Below, one piece after another: positions 23,871 to 36,400 of a DNA stretch of 64,000 nucleotides. The position numbers and the translations under genes were made by a program. The DNA is taken from NCBI GenBank assembly GCA_013396755.1, contig VWZF01001848.1, forward strand, positions 496,001 to 560,000. Reading direction: 5' to 3'. The notes under the pieces are model-generated. The model made no database searches and had not been told where the DNA came from. It worked only from the letters and a program-made list of their open reading frames with translations. Position 1 is the stretch's first letter. Each line of letters starts with the position of its first letter. Origin of the DNA: Sclerurus mexicanus. Lineage: Eukaryota > Chordata > Aves > Passeriformes > Furnariidae.

Positions 23871-26800
23871 CGGGTCCGAGCAAGCTGCCTCGCCATACGG
23901 AACTGATGTGTTCGCCCCCTTCGGCTCAGCAGAGGATGGGGAAGAAGAGGTGATTTGATTATGGCGTGTAAGCGGTTACGCGGGAGGATTTGTCATAGCT
24001 CTTTAATCTACCAGACATAAGAAGAGCCAAAGGACTGAAGCAGAACGAAGGCAAATTCGGTCTGGGAACAATGAAACACTTTTGGTGTTACCAGAAGGTT
24101 ATTGAAACACGGAAATTATTTACTACTGGATCTTGGATCTCTTAAAATTTCAGCACTGCAATGGGTGACCTCTTCATATAAACCACATATAAGTAATCTC
24201 TACACCTGTTTCATTGGGGTTATGGAGAAAATTTCAGGATCTTTACTTCTGTGAAGATCAGCTTAGACAATCATAGAGCCGGTGATCAGTAACTGAACGT
24301 TTTCAAATCTATGAGTATTATTTTAGTTTCTGGTGTACTCCAAACTAAGAGTATCCCTTCACCCTTATTCTCCCCTTGTCGCCATCCATCCTGGGCACTG
24401 AACCAGCCAAAACTCTTGAAAAAACAACTTGTATATACTAGGCGTAATTTCAAGAAGATCATAATGCACACATTAACTTGTATGAAGAAAGTTTACAAAC
24501 AAAAATGTGTTCCATATTTTCTGATTCAGAATGCTTGATTAAATTACTTATTCAGTGAAGGATTTCACTGTGCTGATAACATTCAAACTACTGAAACTTA
24601 GAAACAAAGATAAGCCACAGTACATAAAATATTTCCAGTTCACCAGGGAGTATTTGGGGTCTATGAATAGGTAAGTAAGTAGTGCCACAAAGATAAAATT
24701 TAAATGGTTGATATAAATTAGAAGGCTGTACCTGCAAGTTATAATTTATTCATATATATATTAATATACTTCTGTATACCCATATTCAGCATATATTCAT
24801 ATCATGTACCATACACCTTTGAAGTAAGCTGGCTACTGTAAATTATATTTCAGCTTTTCTAGAAAGAACTGCTTGGAAATCCCCATAGACAGTAAGAATT
24901 TTAAAACAGTTTGTGGTTTGCTGTATTCTGTAATCCCTTTTGTCTGCACATTCTTAACAGTATCAGACTTCTGTGAAAATAGTGTTTGGTTTGGGGATTT
25001 TTTTCATGAATCAGATGGAATACAGATTCTGTTTTATAAACATATAGAAGATGATGTAGATAACTAAAATATTTTTTTCATAGTGGATAAATACTGCAAC
25101 TTGGATATTTTTGTCCCATTGTACTAACGGTTTTATACTCCATATCCTCAAGCTTGATGTTTCATTAATGTCATTATTTTACTCCCTGTAAATTCTTTCT
25201 GTACTTCCTGTATTTCTCAGCTCATGTCAATTAGAGCTCCAAAATATGTGCCCTTCACTTGCTAACTTGTTCTCATGCTCCTTGCTGCTCTCTACAACAT
25301 TTATAGCTCTGCACCAGTGGAGCAGAGGTGGAGTGTTTCACCTCTAGCAGGTTTAACACAGCTGCCTTCTTTTTTTTTTTTTTTACTTAATGATCCCCCT
25401 TCCATATTTCTTCTTAAAATTGGTTATCTCTCACTAGTGTTCCTTAACTAATATTTACATATTTACTTGAAAATTCCATGCTTGTATTTATTCTTATAAC
25501 AATTTTTTTTTCAAAAAGATCAACAATCTAATGTAGCTGTTATTTTAAAATGCTGTTGTAATTCAAACTGTTCCCAAAAATACTGGAATTGTCTTGCTAG
25601 ACTAAAAATTGATCTGACATATTCAATTTTTTTCCCTGCAAGAATTTAGACTTTCTATGAAACAAAAATTCTGAAAAGTCTGTTTTGCAATTTCTAGAAG
25701 GGCTTTTCAAAATACGTGAAGTAAAACATCCACTTTAAGTGTTTTATTTCAGCATTGCTTCACTTCATTCTATTGTTTGACTTCAGGGTTTTTTGCATCA
25801 TGTTTTGGTGTATTTCAGTAGTTAAGAGGGTAGCATGTGTGCTTTGATTATATTCTATCAACAAATTTCTACAAAAAGAAATTTTAGTTTTTGTGTAGTC
25901 AGCATTTTCTAGCAGAAAGCTACTTATCAGAAAGTTTTAAATAATTCCAAGGATTGAAAATTTAGTCTGCTATTTTCACCATGCTAAGGATGAAAGCAAA
26001 GCTTTTCAGGATAAATTATTTGGTAGCCCATAGTGGACAAGTGAGGCATAAGCTGTTGGAAGGGAAATTAATTCCTAATCCTATTAGCTAATAGATGGCT
26101 TATTCCCAGCTATATCATCATATATTCTTTTTACAGTATCTAGTTAATTTAATATATCTGTTTTTTCACATTCTTACATTTTCTGCTTCCAGTCCTCATT
26201 GGGATGTGCAAATCGGCCAACATCAGCGTGTCAGAAAAGCACGTCTGGGTAATAAGGTTAAAACAGAAGACCAGTGTAATAAGTGTAGTTATGGGTAAAG
26301 AGTCTGAGAAAGAGCTACCACCTTTTGAAGTCAGAGCTTTGCCTGCAGAGGAAATCCTTGGGAAAGGATTCAAGTAAGCTCCGTGGAATGAAGAGGTGCA
26401 GTCCATATAAATATAGACTCCATCAAAATGCACTTTGAGTATTGTCAGAAGAGTTCACTGGCTCTAAAATGGATCAGGTGATTATGATGAAGTGTCAGGA
26501 GAATATAGAAGCTCTCAGATGTCTTCAGTATATCATATTCTGATACATAAAAGCATCCAGTTCCACCTAGAGAATGAAGCGTTCATAATTTAACACAATC
26601 TGCAGGCAGAACTCTGGAGAAGAAGCAAAAGAAGATTCTGTTGACAAAACTGAGTTGCATTTGGTAGCCTGAGAAAATTTACCTTTATGAGGCTGGTATG
26701 CTGTGGCAGCAATTGTCATTATAAGCCCTAGGATTTGTATGAAACTTAGTTTGGATAATTTTGAATTTTTTTATTTTTTTTTTTTTTAATGGAGAAAGCA

Positions 26801-29800
26801 GGTTTGAGAACAGAAATGCACTGTCAACTACTAACATCAGCAAGGGTCTCACTTCATGCTCAGAAGGAGCACTTGTGATTGCAATTGAGTCATAAATGCA
26901 TAGCATTTGTACTTTTGGTATAATTTGTAATCTAGTAGATACATAATCTAATAAAAGCAGCAAAAATTTAACATCAGGTTTTTTGTATCTTCATCAGATG
27001 GTCTGTATCACGGACAATACGCACACTTTATCATAAACAGAACTTAAATGTGCTTTATAGTTTGCTTTCCGTAACTAAATAATAATGTATTTCAAAGTTT
27101 AAAATTAAATAAAAGCTTTCCTATAATTTCTAGCCACTGTTCACATATATAAAGACTATATGGAACAATTTTTCCTATACTCTTTCTATAAAAAATATGA
27201 TGGTTTGAAATTTTTTTGTCTGCCAAGAGTTGGTTGTCAGGTGTAATTTTTATCTTATTTGCCTTATTTGCCTCCAAAGCCAACCTGAATCTCTGTGAAA
27301 AGGACACTTGAGCACTTTACCATACCATTAATTTTCATGGAAAAAGGCATTTTGGGAGAGAAAAAAAAAAAAGGTTCAGCTTCAAGGTAACAGCAAGACA
27401 TCAATTTTCTGTGTTTGAAATTAACATAATGTTTTACATAATGATCCTCTTCGCTGATCATTAAAATAACATAGTTACCTCGGCAACTGGAACAGTCTGG
27501 AAATGTTATCTAGTGATACTAACACATTCTAAAAATACATACAACAAATAAGGTCTGAAACATTATCATTTGGGGAAAAGTATTTTTTTTCAATAAAAAT
27601 ACCTTCTGGTCTAAGTAGATTTTTGTGAGAAAAATTCAATTCAATGTAATTTTATTTTTATTCAAAACTGATTTTATTTGCTCAAAACCTGAAGACCTGA
27701 TGTTTCGTTTTCTGACAATGGAAAAACAGTAGTTGCTTTTCAAGTACAATTTGCATTTTTCTATAAATGATTCAATGGTGAATGTTCAGGAAATAAAATT
27801 TATTTTTAAAGCAAAAGTTGAATGCTCAAAAAACTTCTGGAAAATATGGCATACCAAATAATTGACTCTTGAATTCTACCTGGGAAGTTTACTGCTTTAA
27901 ATCTGAATGTCTCCATTGTCATTGCAACCCTCTTGTTCTCTTCTTGTTGGCGCCCTTTTGAGTCTGACCTGAACAGAGATCTAATGGGACTGAAATGAAC
28001 TGGCATTAACACTCTTCACCATTTTTCTTTTTCAAGCAAAACTTGATAAACTGTGTTCACTGATGATTTTGGGTATATGATGATTTTTTGTGTATCATTG
28101 ATTTACTGAAGAGTTTTGCCAGGATTATTTGCTAGCACATCTCCCATTAGAATGGAGAATTGCTCCCAGGCAAGTAAGTTGGCTCATATCCCTTAAGTTC
28201 TCTTTCATCTTCCTGGGTATTGAAGCCACTACACTCTTGAAACACGCTCTTCCCTCTGCCTTTGCTGCTCTCCTGGGAATGTACTAAGGGATACTCTCCA
28301 CTTTTGTAGGATTTGCTATAATTTTACGTTGAAGTTGTTAAAACAATTCCTTAGAATTCAGGTTATTTTTAAATACTAAATTTGAATTAATGTAAATATG
28401 ATTTGCTGTTGAATTTGCTCATGTAACTTGGCTAGTATCTACAATTTTTTTCAGTTGATACCATGTGAGATATCAAATATATTGATCTTTGTTGTCAATT
28501 TTAGTAGTACCTTTTTGTGTGGAACACCATCAAGGTTTATAAAATTAATCAAAGCACTTTGTTCAGTATATTTTGAAAACTATTGATGTAGATGTAATTT
28601 GAGTTGAAAAGTTTCTGAAACAGCTAGGAAACTGGTAATTCTTAATGTATTTGAGCATTTGACTATCATCCATGGGGTTTTATTAAGCACTTTTCCTTTG
28701 GATGCTGAGAATCTGGTGAAAAAATCGCTCTGAGAGGGTCTGGGTACATATAAATAGTCCTTTCATAGATTATTGTTCCAATAGAGATAACTGGAACTTC
28801 GCTTTGGAAGCAGGAGTTGACCCTTTGTTTGTAAATCACTTTGCAAATGCACAGCAAATAATCTTGTATTAGGATTTATTTTCATTGGAAAGTGTGGAAC
28901 AGAAATGGTCAGAATGGGACAATCTTTCATTTAGGACAATGACAGCAAGGACTCAAAGTAATTTGCATTTTCTTTCCAGGCTCCAGTTTCAACTATCGTC
29001 CTTTGATCTGATTGCAACTGTTTGCTAGGGCTTGGCAGTGTGAAAATATTGTGGCCAAGGCCTTCCCTCAGGTTTTGGTTGTCCGTGGTTGGTGTCATAG
29101 TGTCACCTCACAAATACCCAGTCCAAGCCCATGCCATGCTACATGTCAGGACACGTCTAAGCACGCATCTTTCCCTTCTTTCACCCTTACTGGCAGAGGA
29201 ACCTGATTGTATGAACTGGGAGAGGACTGCAAGGTATTCCTTTTGTCCCCTAAATTGAAGAATGGATGGAGTAGGATTTAAGTCCATCACAGAGCATGCC
29301 AGCCCTACAACATAGGCATAATTATCCTGGTGCATCTGAAGAGGGCCTCTGAAGGGATCCATATCGATCTCCTTGAGCAAAGGAGAGGTTGGGACATAGT
29401 CTCACAGTAAAAGCTTTAAAGCAAATAATAAAGGTATTAATTACACCATTACATTTTATAACCATTCTTAAGACCTTTATCCTCTCTGACATCTAATGAG
29501 AGAGCGCATGCTGTCTGGGCCATGATTAGTTCACAAAGAGAAGAAAGATTAGAGTATTAGACATTACTGAGCAGATGGATCACTACACAGGATCCTAAGC
29601 CAAGAAATAAATATTCTAAGTACATCACATTTGGAAGATAAAAAATGTTTAAATACAGCTTTAAATACCTGTGGACATTAACAAGGATTTACCTTTATAT
29701 TGTGTCAACATACATGTCAGATGATGGAATAAAGAATGTGTAAGGCTTTCACATTTTCTCTCAGTTTAACAAAGCTCACTTAGTCAAAAGACTAGAACCC

Positions 29801-32800
29801 ACAGGAATCCTGTGTGTGAATATCCAACATAGGAAATTGCAGGTGACTCATCTACCTTGCTGGTGATCCAGCACTATTCATACTATGTTTTCTGTATTTA
29901 TTGGACCAGCAGTTGTTGATATTTTTAGGAATACAGAAATAATGAGTACTGTAGGGTTTTGTGTTGCTTGCTTTTTAAAGTTTGAATACAAAAGAGATGG
30001 AAATGTTGATCAAGCAATTTACAGAGCTGGAAAAATGACAGGCTTAGTTTGTAATAATCACCTCTTTACTTCACTCGGAAATTGTAAGTATTTTAACCTA
30101 TATTTTTACTAAAATGCCAACTAAAAATCATTATGTTTTCTGTACTCCATAGTCTGATATTTGGCTGGTTTTACATTATTGAGTTAGTTTGTTGGTCCCA
30201 AAGCAACTTTTTGAATGGGTTTGCCCTTTGACATTGCATTGAAGATAATGGCATTAGCCACTTTCCTAGGCATTAGCCTAGGAATACATGCTTAGAGTAT
30301 AAAAACAAACAAACAAAGAAACAAACAAAAAACCAAAACAACCAAACAAACAGAAAAACCCACTAATTTCATTCACGTTCTTTGTTACAAGAAAGACACT
30401 TCACCATTTGGATCAAGGATGAATGCAAAGCCCTTTAGAGAGAGGGCTGAACTAAGAAGAACTATAATCTGTCTCAGCAGGTGGTTGAATATGATGAAAA
30501 GGAGTTTCTTGCCTCTGTAAAGAAATCTTAAAATGACTCTACGCACGGTATTATTAAGGTATGCCATTTGTGTACTGTTCCATTGATTTCTGTACCTAAT
30601 GTTTGCAACTTCTAATCTTCCCTGCAAACTCTGCCTGGAAGTGGATAAAGTCTCCATCTGCTTATAATGTTTTTCAGACTTAATACAACCCCACTGATAC
30701 CTGTGCAAACTTGTCACTACTGTATCTCAAGGGGTTAAAATAACACCAAACCCGCACCAACTAAATGAGACAATATTCCTGTGACTGGCTGAGTCAGAGA
30801 GCAAAGAATTCTGAAAATCCCAGGGCAGGAGTCACAGGCATAACACCACAGATTATAGTCATAACCATAGATGTGAAGACAACCTGTTCTAGAATCATGT
30901 ATACATCAGCAGAAAAACAGATTGCTGTGAACAATAGGCATACAAGTCTTATGTCATGAGACTCTAGCGCTACAAGTTCAGTCTGCAGATTTTTTCTGTT
31001 TTCACTGATCTTGTCTGTTTCTGTTTCCTTGTTTCTTGTGCCTTTTTTTTTTTCAAATACATGTCCCTGTTGTTGTTTTCTCTGTTTTCTTTCTGCTTTC
31101 TGTAGTGGTCTTTTCTTGCTGTCTTTGGAAGGTCTGTTGTGAAACATATACAATGCTGTTCATCTCCTCCAGAAGCTCTTCTTTCTCACCTGTGTCTTGA
31201 TTGTCATCAATTAGTCACATGCAAATTGCTCAAGTGGGCACTTTATTATTGTTCCAGAAACAGCCAGGTTTGTCATATTCAAAAGTACCATTTTGGTGTA
31301 CCAGTTAGAAATCACACAATATCAGATATTATCTCTGAAGGTTTCTAACCAGGTAATGCCCACACAGACATAGCTCATGTTGCTTACATCATAAATATTT
31401 ATTTGTATAATATGAAATTTGCCTGCACTTTAACATTATGTGTAATATTTATCATTGGGGACAACAGAAAGGTGATGGAAAAGATGAAATAAATAATGTT
31501 GAAATTGTCTCACCATTCCATATTTGAAAGTAATGCAAAAACCTGATGACCCTTTAACAGCTGGACATAGGCTTTTAATCCTCGATGGAGTTCTTGCTGT
31601 AATTGTTTATCTAACACTGGCCTAGTTGTAAGTGCTTTGGAGAAATACTGGGTCTAAAGCACTCTTCATACTAGTCCAATTGTATCTCCTGCTGGTGATT
31701 TAAGATATTAAAGAGAAAATAAAATTTAAAAATATTAAGACTGGGCATCAGAACTACTACAAGCTGCAGCTGGACTGACATGCATAGAGGAAAATCCCGT
31801 CAGGTTAAAAATAGAAACACGTTCCACCCATGGATTAACTTTATATGTAATCCACTCATGTTCTGCCACATGGCACACTACCTACACACACAAACTTTGC
31901 GAGGAAGAGGACAGAGGCATGAATTTAGTTACAACTTACTTTTTTCCCTTTCGTTTCTATAGTTCTGAAATGAAGCAAACCTCAAAGAAATGTGCAAATA
32001 TTTTCCAAACATATAATACCAGACAGTTATCTGCCTAATAATGTTTGTGGAGATACAAATCCACAAACTGAAAACAATCCATGGTTCAGACCAGTGATCA
32101 GTGAAGGTCAGTTAATTCACGCTCCATAATTCTCCTTTCTGACTTCAGTATACAGCATATTATGCTGAAAAACTTCTGAAGTCTACACCTACTCAGTGCA
32201 TTGGATTTACATACCTTGTTTGTCTCTAAAATTACTTACATATCTATCATTCATGAAAAACAAACTCCTTTTTTGCGCAGTTATCTGAAATGTGCTTCTC
32301 ACTGTATATGAACTTTCACTACTGAAGCTTAATGGAAAATTTTAAAACTTGCAATAAATTCTAAGATGTTTGATTAGATCAAGAGGGGACTGATTCTTCA
32401 GAGGCATTATCTGTTGAGTGAGATTAAGGTAAATGCAACATTTAGCACTCCTGTGCAAATAGCAATCTAGTCTTGCTCTCCTAAGCAAACTGCAGTTGAA
32501 ATCCAGTCTCTGGTTTCATATTAAAGATGAAGTTGCCTTCTAAAAATTTTTCTGTTACAACTTTATTATGATTAAAGACATAAAGAGTAACTTGAAGCCA
32601 CTGCTATGGTTTGTTTGTTAACTACCACTACCATAAATTCACACTTTGGCATTGGCCGCTGGTAGCTGGGGGAGAGAGAAAGGAATATGTAAAAAAGTGT
32701 CTGCAGTAGCATTTGCCTTTCCTCCATCCAGCGCAGCCAGACCATAAATGGATCATTAGCAAAAGAGAAAACAGCTTGAAGCTACTGTAGAAAAAACTTG

Positions 32801-33327
32801 TCTGTAGCATTCCTGGAAGCAAGAAGGTCAACCAAACATTAGGGATTGTACCTCTGCCTCCTGTTGTCTTGGGCAGTTTCTAAGAGAGAGATTTAGGATG
32901 GAATGAGATGCTGTTCACCGATTCTTCTTTGCCAGGAGTTTTCCACTAAAGACTGCTTTAAACCTACAGTGATTTATGCCAGATAGGGTGACTTTAAAGT
33001 TTTGGGGTACTTGTGAGAGGTCAGACTGCAGCCTAAATTAAGGTTAGCACTTCATAAAATACAACAGGTAACAGGAACCCTGAAAACATTACATTCAAAT
33101 ATATGTTTTCCTTTTCCTGGTAGGATTTTGCAGAAGTGTTGCATCTTTGCTCTTATCCTTCTTATAGCTTCTTTGTTTTTAAAAAAGAGACAGTGTATCT
33201 AATTTTTTGATTAATGGAAAATGTACATACAAAAGTTGAAAGTGATGACACTGACATTACAAAAAAGCATAAGATACAAGAGGTCCGGTAAGGTAAATAT
33301 TAGCCTTACAATTAGATAGCTTCTAAC
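23871..33327. other. Intergenic region between the CpG island and the TMEM244 3' end
   Basis: About 9.5 kb. No exon, RNA gene or clear transposon is supported. It holds an AAAC-rich tract at 30302-30358 and a small inverted repeat TTCCTAGG/CCTAGGAA at 30263-30284. The 29.0-29.4 kb block is slightly richer in GC, and a 90-codon minus-strand frame there is not recognisable. Confidence 0.6.
30302..30358. repeat. Imperfect (AAAC)n tract
   Basis: Repeated CAAA and CAAAA units with scattered interruptions. Confidence 0.85.
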
Positions 33328-33333
33328 TTTATT
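33328..33333 (-). terminator. Candidate polyadenylation signal of TMEM244
   Basis: AATAAA on the minus strand, 59 bases after the TGA of TMEM244. It is the first canonical signal downstream. A single hexamer in AT-rich DNA is weak evidence. Confidence 0.4.
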
Positions 33334-33391
33334 TTAATTACATTGTTCATGAAACCAAAGAAATCATAAAGGCAAGTTCTAATTTTCTGTT

Positions 33392-33486
33392 TCAAAAATC
33401 ATCTAGAATAGGGTAAATGAAGTTGTCTTTGAACAAACAGTATGCCAAAATCTGTCCTCCACAAATCATTGCAATTACTCCAGATC
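33392..33486 (-). CDS. TMEM244: TMEM244 coding exon 6 with stop
   Basis: A 95-nt coding part after acceptor TTTCTTTCAG. It encodes residues 122-152, a glycine-rich hydrophobic helix (GSGVIAMICGG), a short charged stretch with KDN, and an acidic end in DDF before TGA. It stays in frame with exon 5. This exon is the part that differs from the human annotated ending as I remember it. Confidence 0.88.
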
Positions 33487-36400
33487 CTGAAAGAAAAGAT
33501 AGGGCTGTTCTGTATTAATTTTTATAGTGGAATACAAACTTTATGATAAAACTTTAAACTGACATTCTTTTTAACTTCAATTTTTTAAAAAATGGCCTGT
33601 CTACTTAAATATTTTGTCCAAGGATTTAACTACCTACAAAGATACCAGCCCCAGAAGCTGCTGATACAAATCCAGTTCCAGGACAGGGAATTTATTTTCC
33701 TCTCTCCATCATTTAGGAGTTTACTGCTGCTGTTGATCCTTGTTATCCATCATATAAGAAAAAAGAACTGAAGCCAGTCCTTTTCCCTTAACTATTTTTC
33801 AAGTACAAATCTATGCTTTTAATTTTACAGAAAATTAAACATTCAGAAGTGTAGTTTTGCCATTCACTTTGAAGAAATGTGATTACTGGAATTTCTCTCA
33901 TCTATCATAAGTACTTGTGCATAGTGTTTATACAACTTGCCTCTGAAGGTGCCTGTTTCTTTCAATTGATAATAGAGGAAGACTAGTTTGGACAACTGTC
34001 TTTTTGACACCTGAATTGAGATCGTTTGATTAGTCAGGACTTAATCATGACTTATTTCAAGTCATGTGTCTGCTCTTTGTTTGCAAGATTAACATAAGTT
34101 GAGCCCATTCTGGACTTAACAGAGGGTTTTTTTTAAGGTGAGGCAAATGCTAGTCCAGCATTACTTAATTGTGTCATTAAAAGAAGTATAAACGAAAAGC
34201 CTATGTTTTTTCTTTAAATGTTGAAAATTCTCAGATTAGCAAGGCAACAGACATTTAATAGAAACAATTCACAGTATAAATAGTAATTTTTGACACAGAT
34301 TCTAATAATTTAAATTTTAAAGAATGCAATTATACCTAATGCCAGCCACCAGTGTAACATCAGAGGGAATTCAGACATAACTGCAAGAAGAAGAAAAGTA
34401 GAAATGTAAATTTTAAAACTATAAGGATGGGGACATGTAAACAGTGCACTATGTTATCAAAGGTCTGCTTAGAAGTGTTTCATGGATTGTATTTCACATA
34501 TCTTGAAACAGCAAATACTTTAAGGTCATGATTATTCAGATAACTGACCATACCATTAAGCTTAGCTGTGTGAAGGATCCCACTGGAAGCCAAGTCTAAA
34601 CCTAATAATTGTGCTAAACCGACCTCTTAGACACCCTGCAGAAGAAATGCCTTTTTTATTACTTACCTGTACACAGTTTAGCACTACAGGGACACCATTT
34701 CCCTGGTAGAGTGCCTACATATTGCTGCAATCCAAATAAATTAAGCTGCCTGACATTTTCCGTGTAATGGGCGATGTCGTGTGTGACAGACTAGCTGGGG
34801 CTGCACACTGCAAGTTAACACTATAGCACAGCGTGCTCCCTCCTGGGCCAGACACTGCCCCTTGCCACATGCAAGCTGACCCACATCCCCACTCCAAGAT
34901 CAACTGCCGGGCCATTACATGATCCAATATTGCCTCCCCCAAAGAAAGCTGACAGGACTGTGGAGGTAGTAAAGTGGGCTGGGAGGCATGCTGCATATGC
35001 TGGCAGCTCAGGGTCAGCCAGAAGAGGTTTGGTTGCACATCTGGAAGAAGCAATAACTAATCTTGGGGTTGTTTGTACATCAAAATGCATCATCTCATAT
35101 AATGACAGAGACTATCTTCCTGTGTAAATTATGTATTGAGGAATAACAGTAGTTTGTATACCAGGAAATCAAATTCAGTAGATAAGAAATTATGCTCAGT
35201 TTTTTAAGATGAAGTCTCTTGGTCTCTGGCTTAATTTTTCATAGGAAATCAGGAATCCTCATCTGTTGAAAATGCTGAAAGACTAATGGACAAAGCAATG
35301 GAAAAGGGAAGATTAATTACTGTGTAGTAGGGAGGAAGTCCTAATTTGTCAGTTATATTTTTCCTTTTTTTAAATGCGAGAATAAACATACTAAACTCAT
35401 TGTTATAAGAGAAAAACACCCCCAAATGGGGTCTGGCAAGGATGGAGTTAAAATATATTTCTAATTAGCCATAGAAGCATTCTGCTAAACAGCATGAGAA
35501 GAGGGAGCAGGTTACCAGGTGCTGGCAAAAAGTGACGATGAGCCTCATTTACAGCAGCTAATTCTTTTCCTTTTCTTTCCTTTGAGAGGAGGAGTTTCAG
35601 GGGGAAAAGTTTTGATGATAAAATGCTTCATTTTCCTCAATGAGCTTAGTTCAAATGATCTAACTTAAAACTTTTGCATTGACTATGTTGAAGCAAAACT
35701 CCTTTTCACTCTGAACTAGTGCTGAAGTGTTAATGAGTAGATCTTAAAGTGTCAGGACATGAACAACTATTAATTTGTTGCTTTGATAAAAACCACAGGT
35801 CCCAGATGCTGAAATTGTATCTAGACTGGATATGTTTGATATGAAGCGTTAGATTATGAACTAACCTGTGATTTTTTTAATAGCAAATAGTGGTTTAAAA
35901 TTCTGCAACAAGTCCAGAATTGAATTTTAAATGTGAGGATTTATATAGAGACATGAATTAAATGGATAGAAAATATATATATATATATATTTATTTCGCT
36001 TTAAGGAAAATTAAATTAGTCCAGTAAGATGGTAGATGAATCATAGTTGATTTGTCCTTCAACTTGTGATACTATGCAAATATTTAGCAGTAAACCTACT
36101 TACCAACTGAAGTTACGATGATATGAATAATAGTAACTGTTACAGCATAATCCCAAACCCATTCTTCCACAACCAGAGCAAACAGCAGACCACAAACGAA
36201 GAAAGTTATTTCCAATGATATCACAAGAACTGTAAAGGCAAATAGGATATTTTCACCAAAAACAGTTTTGAAAGGCTTCTTATATTCAAAATTATTGCAA
36301 TATGAAGTTAAAATACCTGAGATAGTTATTATGCAAATTTTCTTACAAGATCATCAAGTTCAGTTTTGGGCCTCTCGCTACAAGAAAGACATAGAGGTGC

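Noticed and set aside
23196..23953. Open frames of 200-plus codons on both strands in the CpG island
   Set aside because: They are Arg/Pro/Gly/Ala-rich in every frame, as expected from GC-rich DNA with few stop codons. Only the short minus-strand exon has a start, upstream stop and donor that fit together.
26190..26400. Possible RPL15 retrocopy (a KARLGNKVK-like string)
   Set aside because: Only about a dozen residues look alike, and the following sequence does not continue the match convincingly.
30794..31153. 119-codon minus-strand frame with Lys/Glu-rich part
   Set aside because: The charged stretch comes from a T- and TTCT-rich plus-strand run; no exon boundaries.
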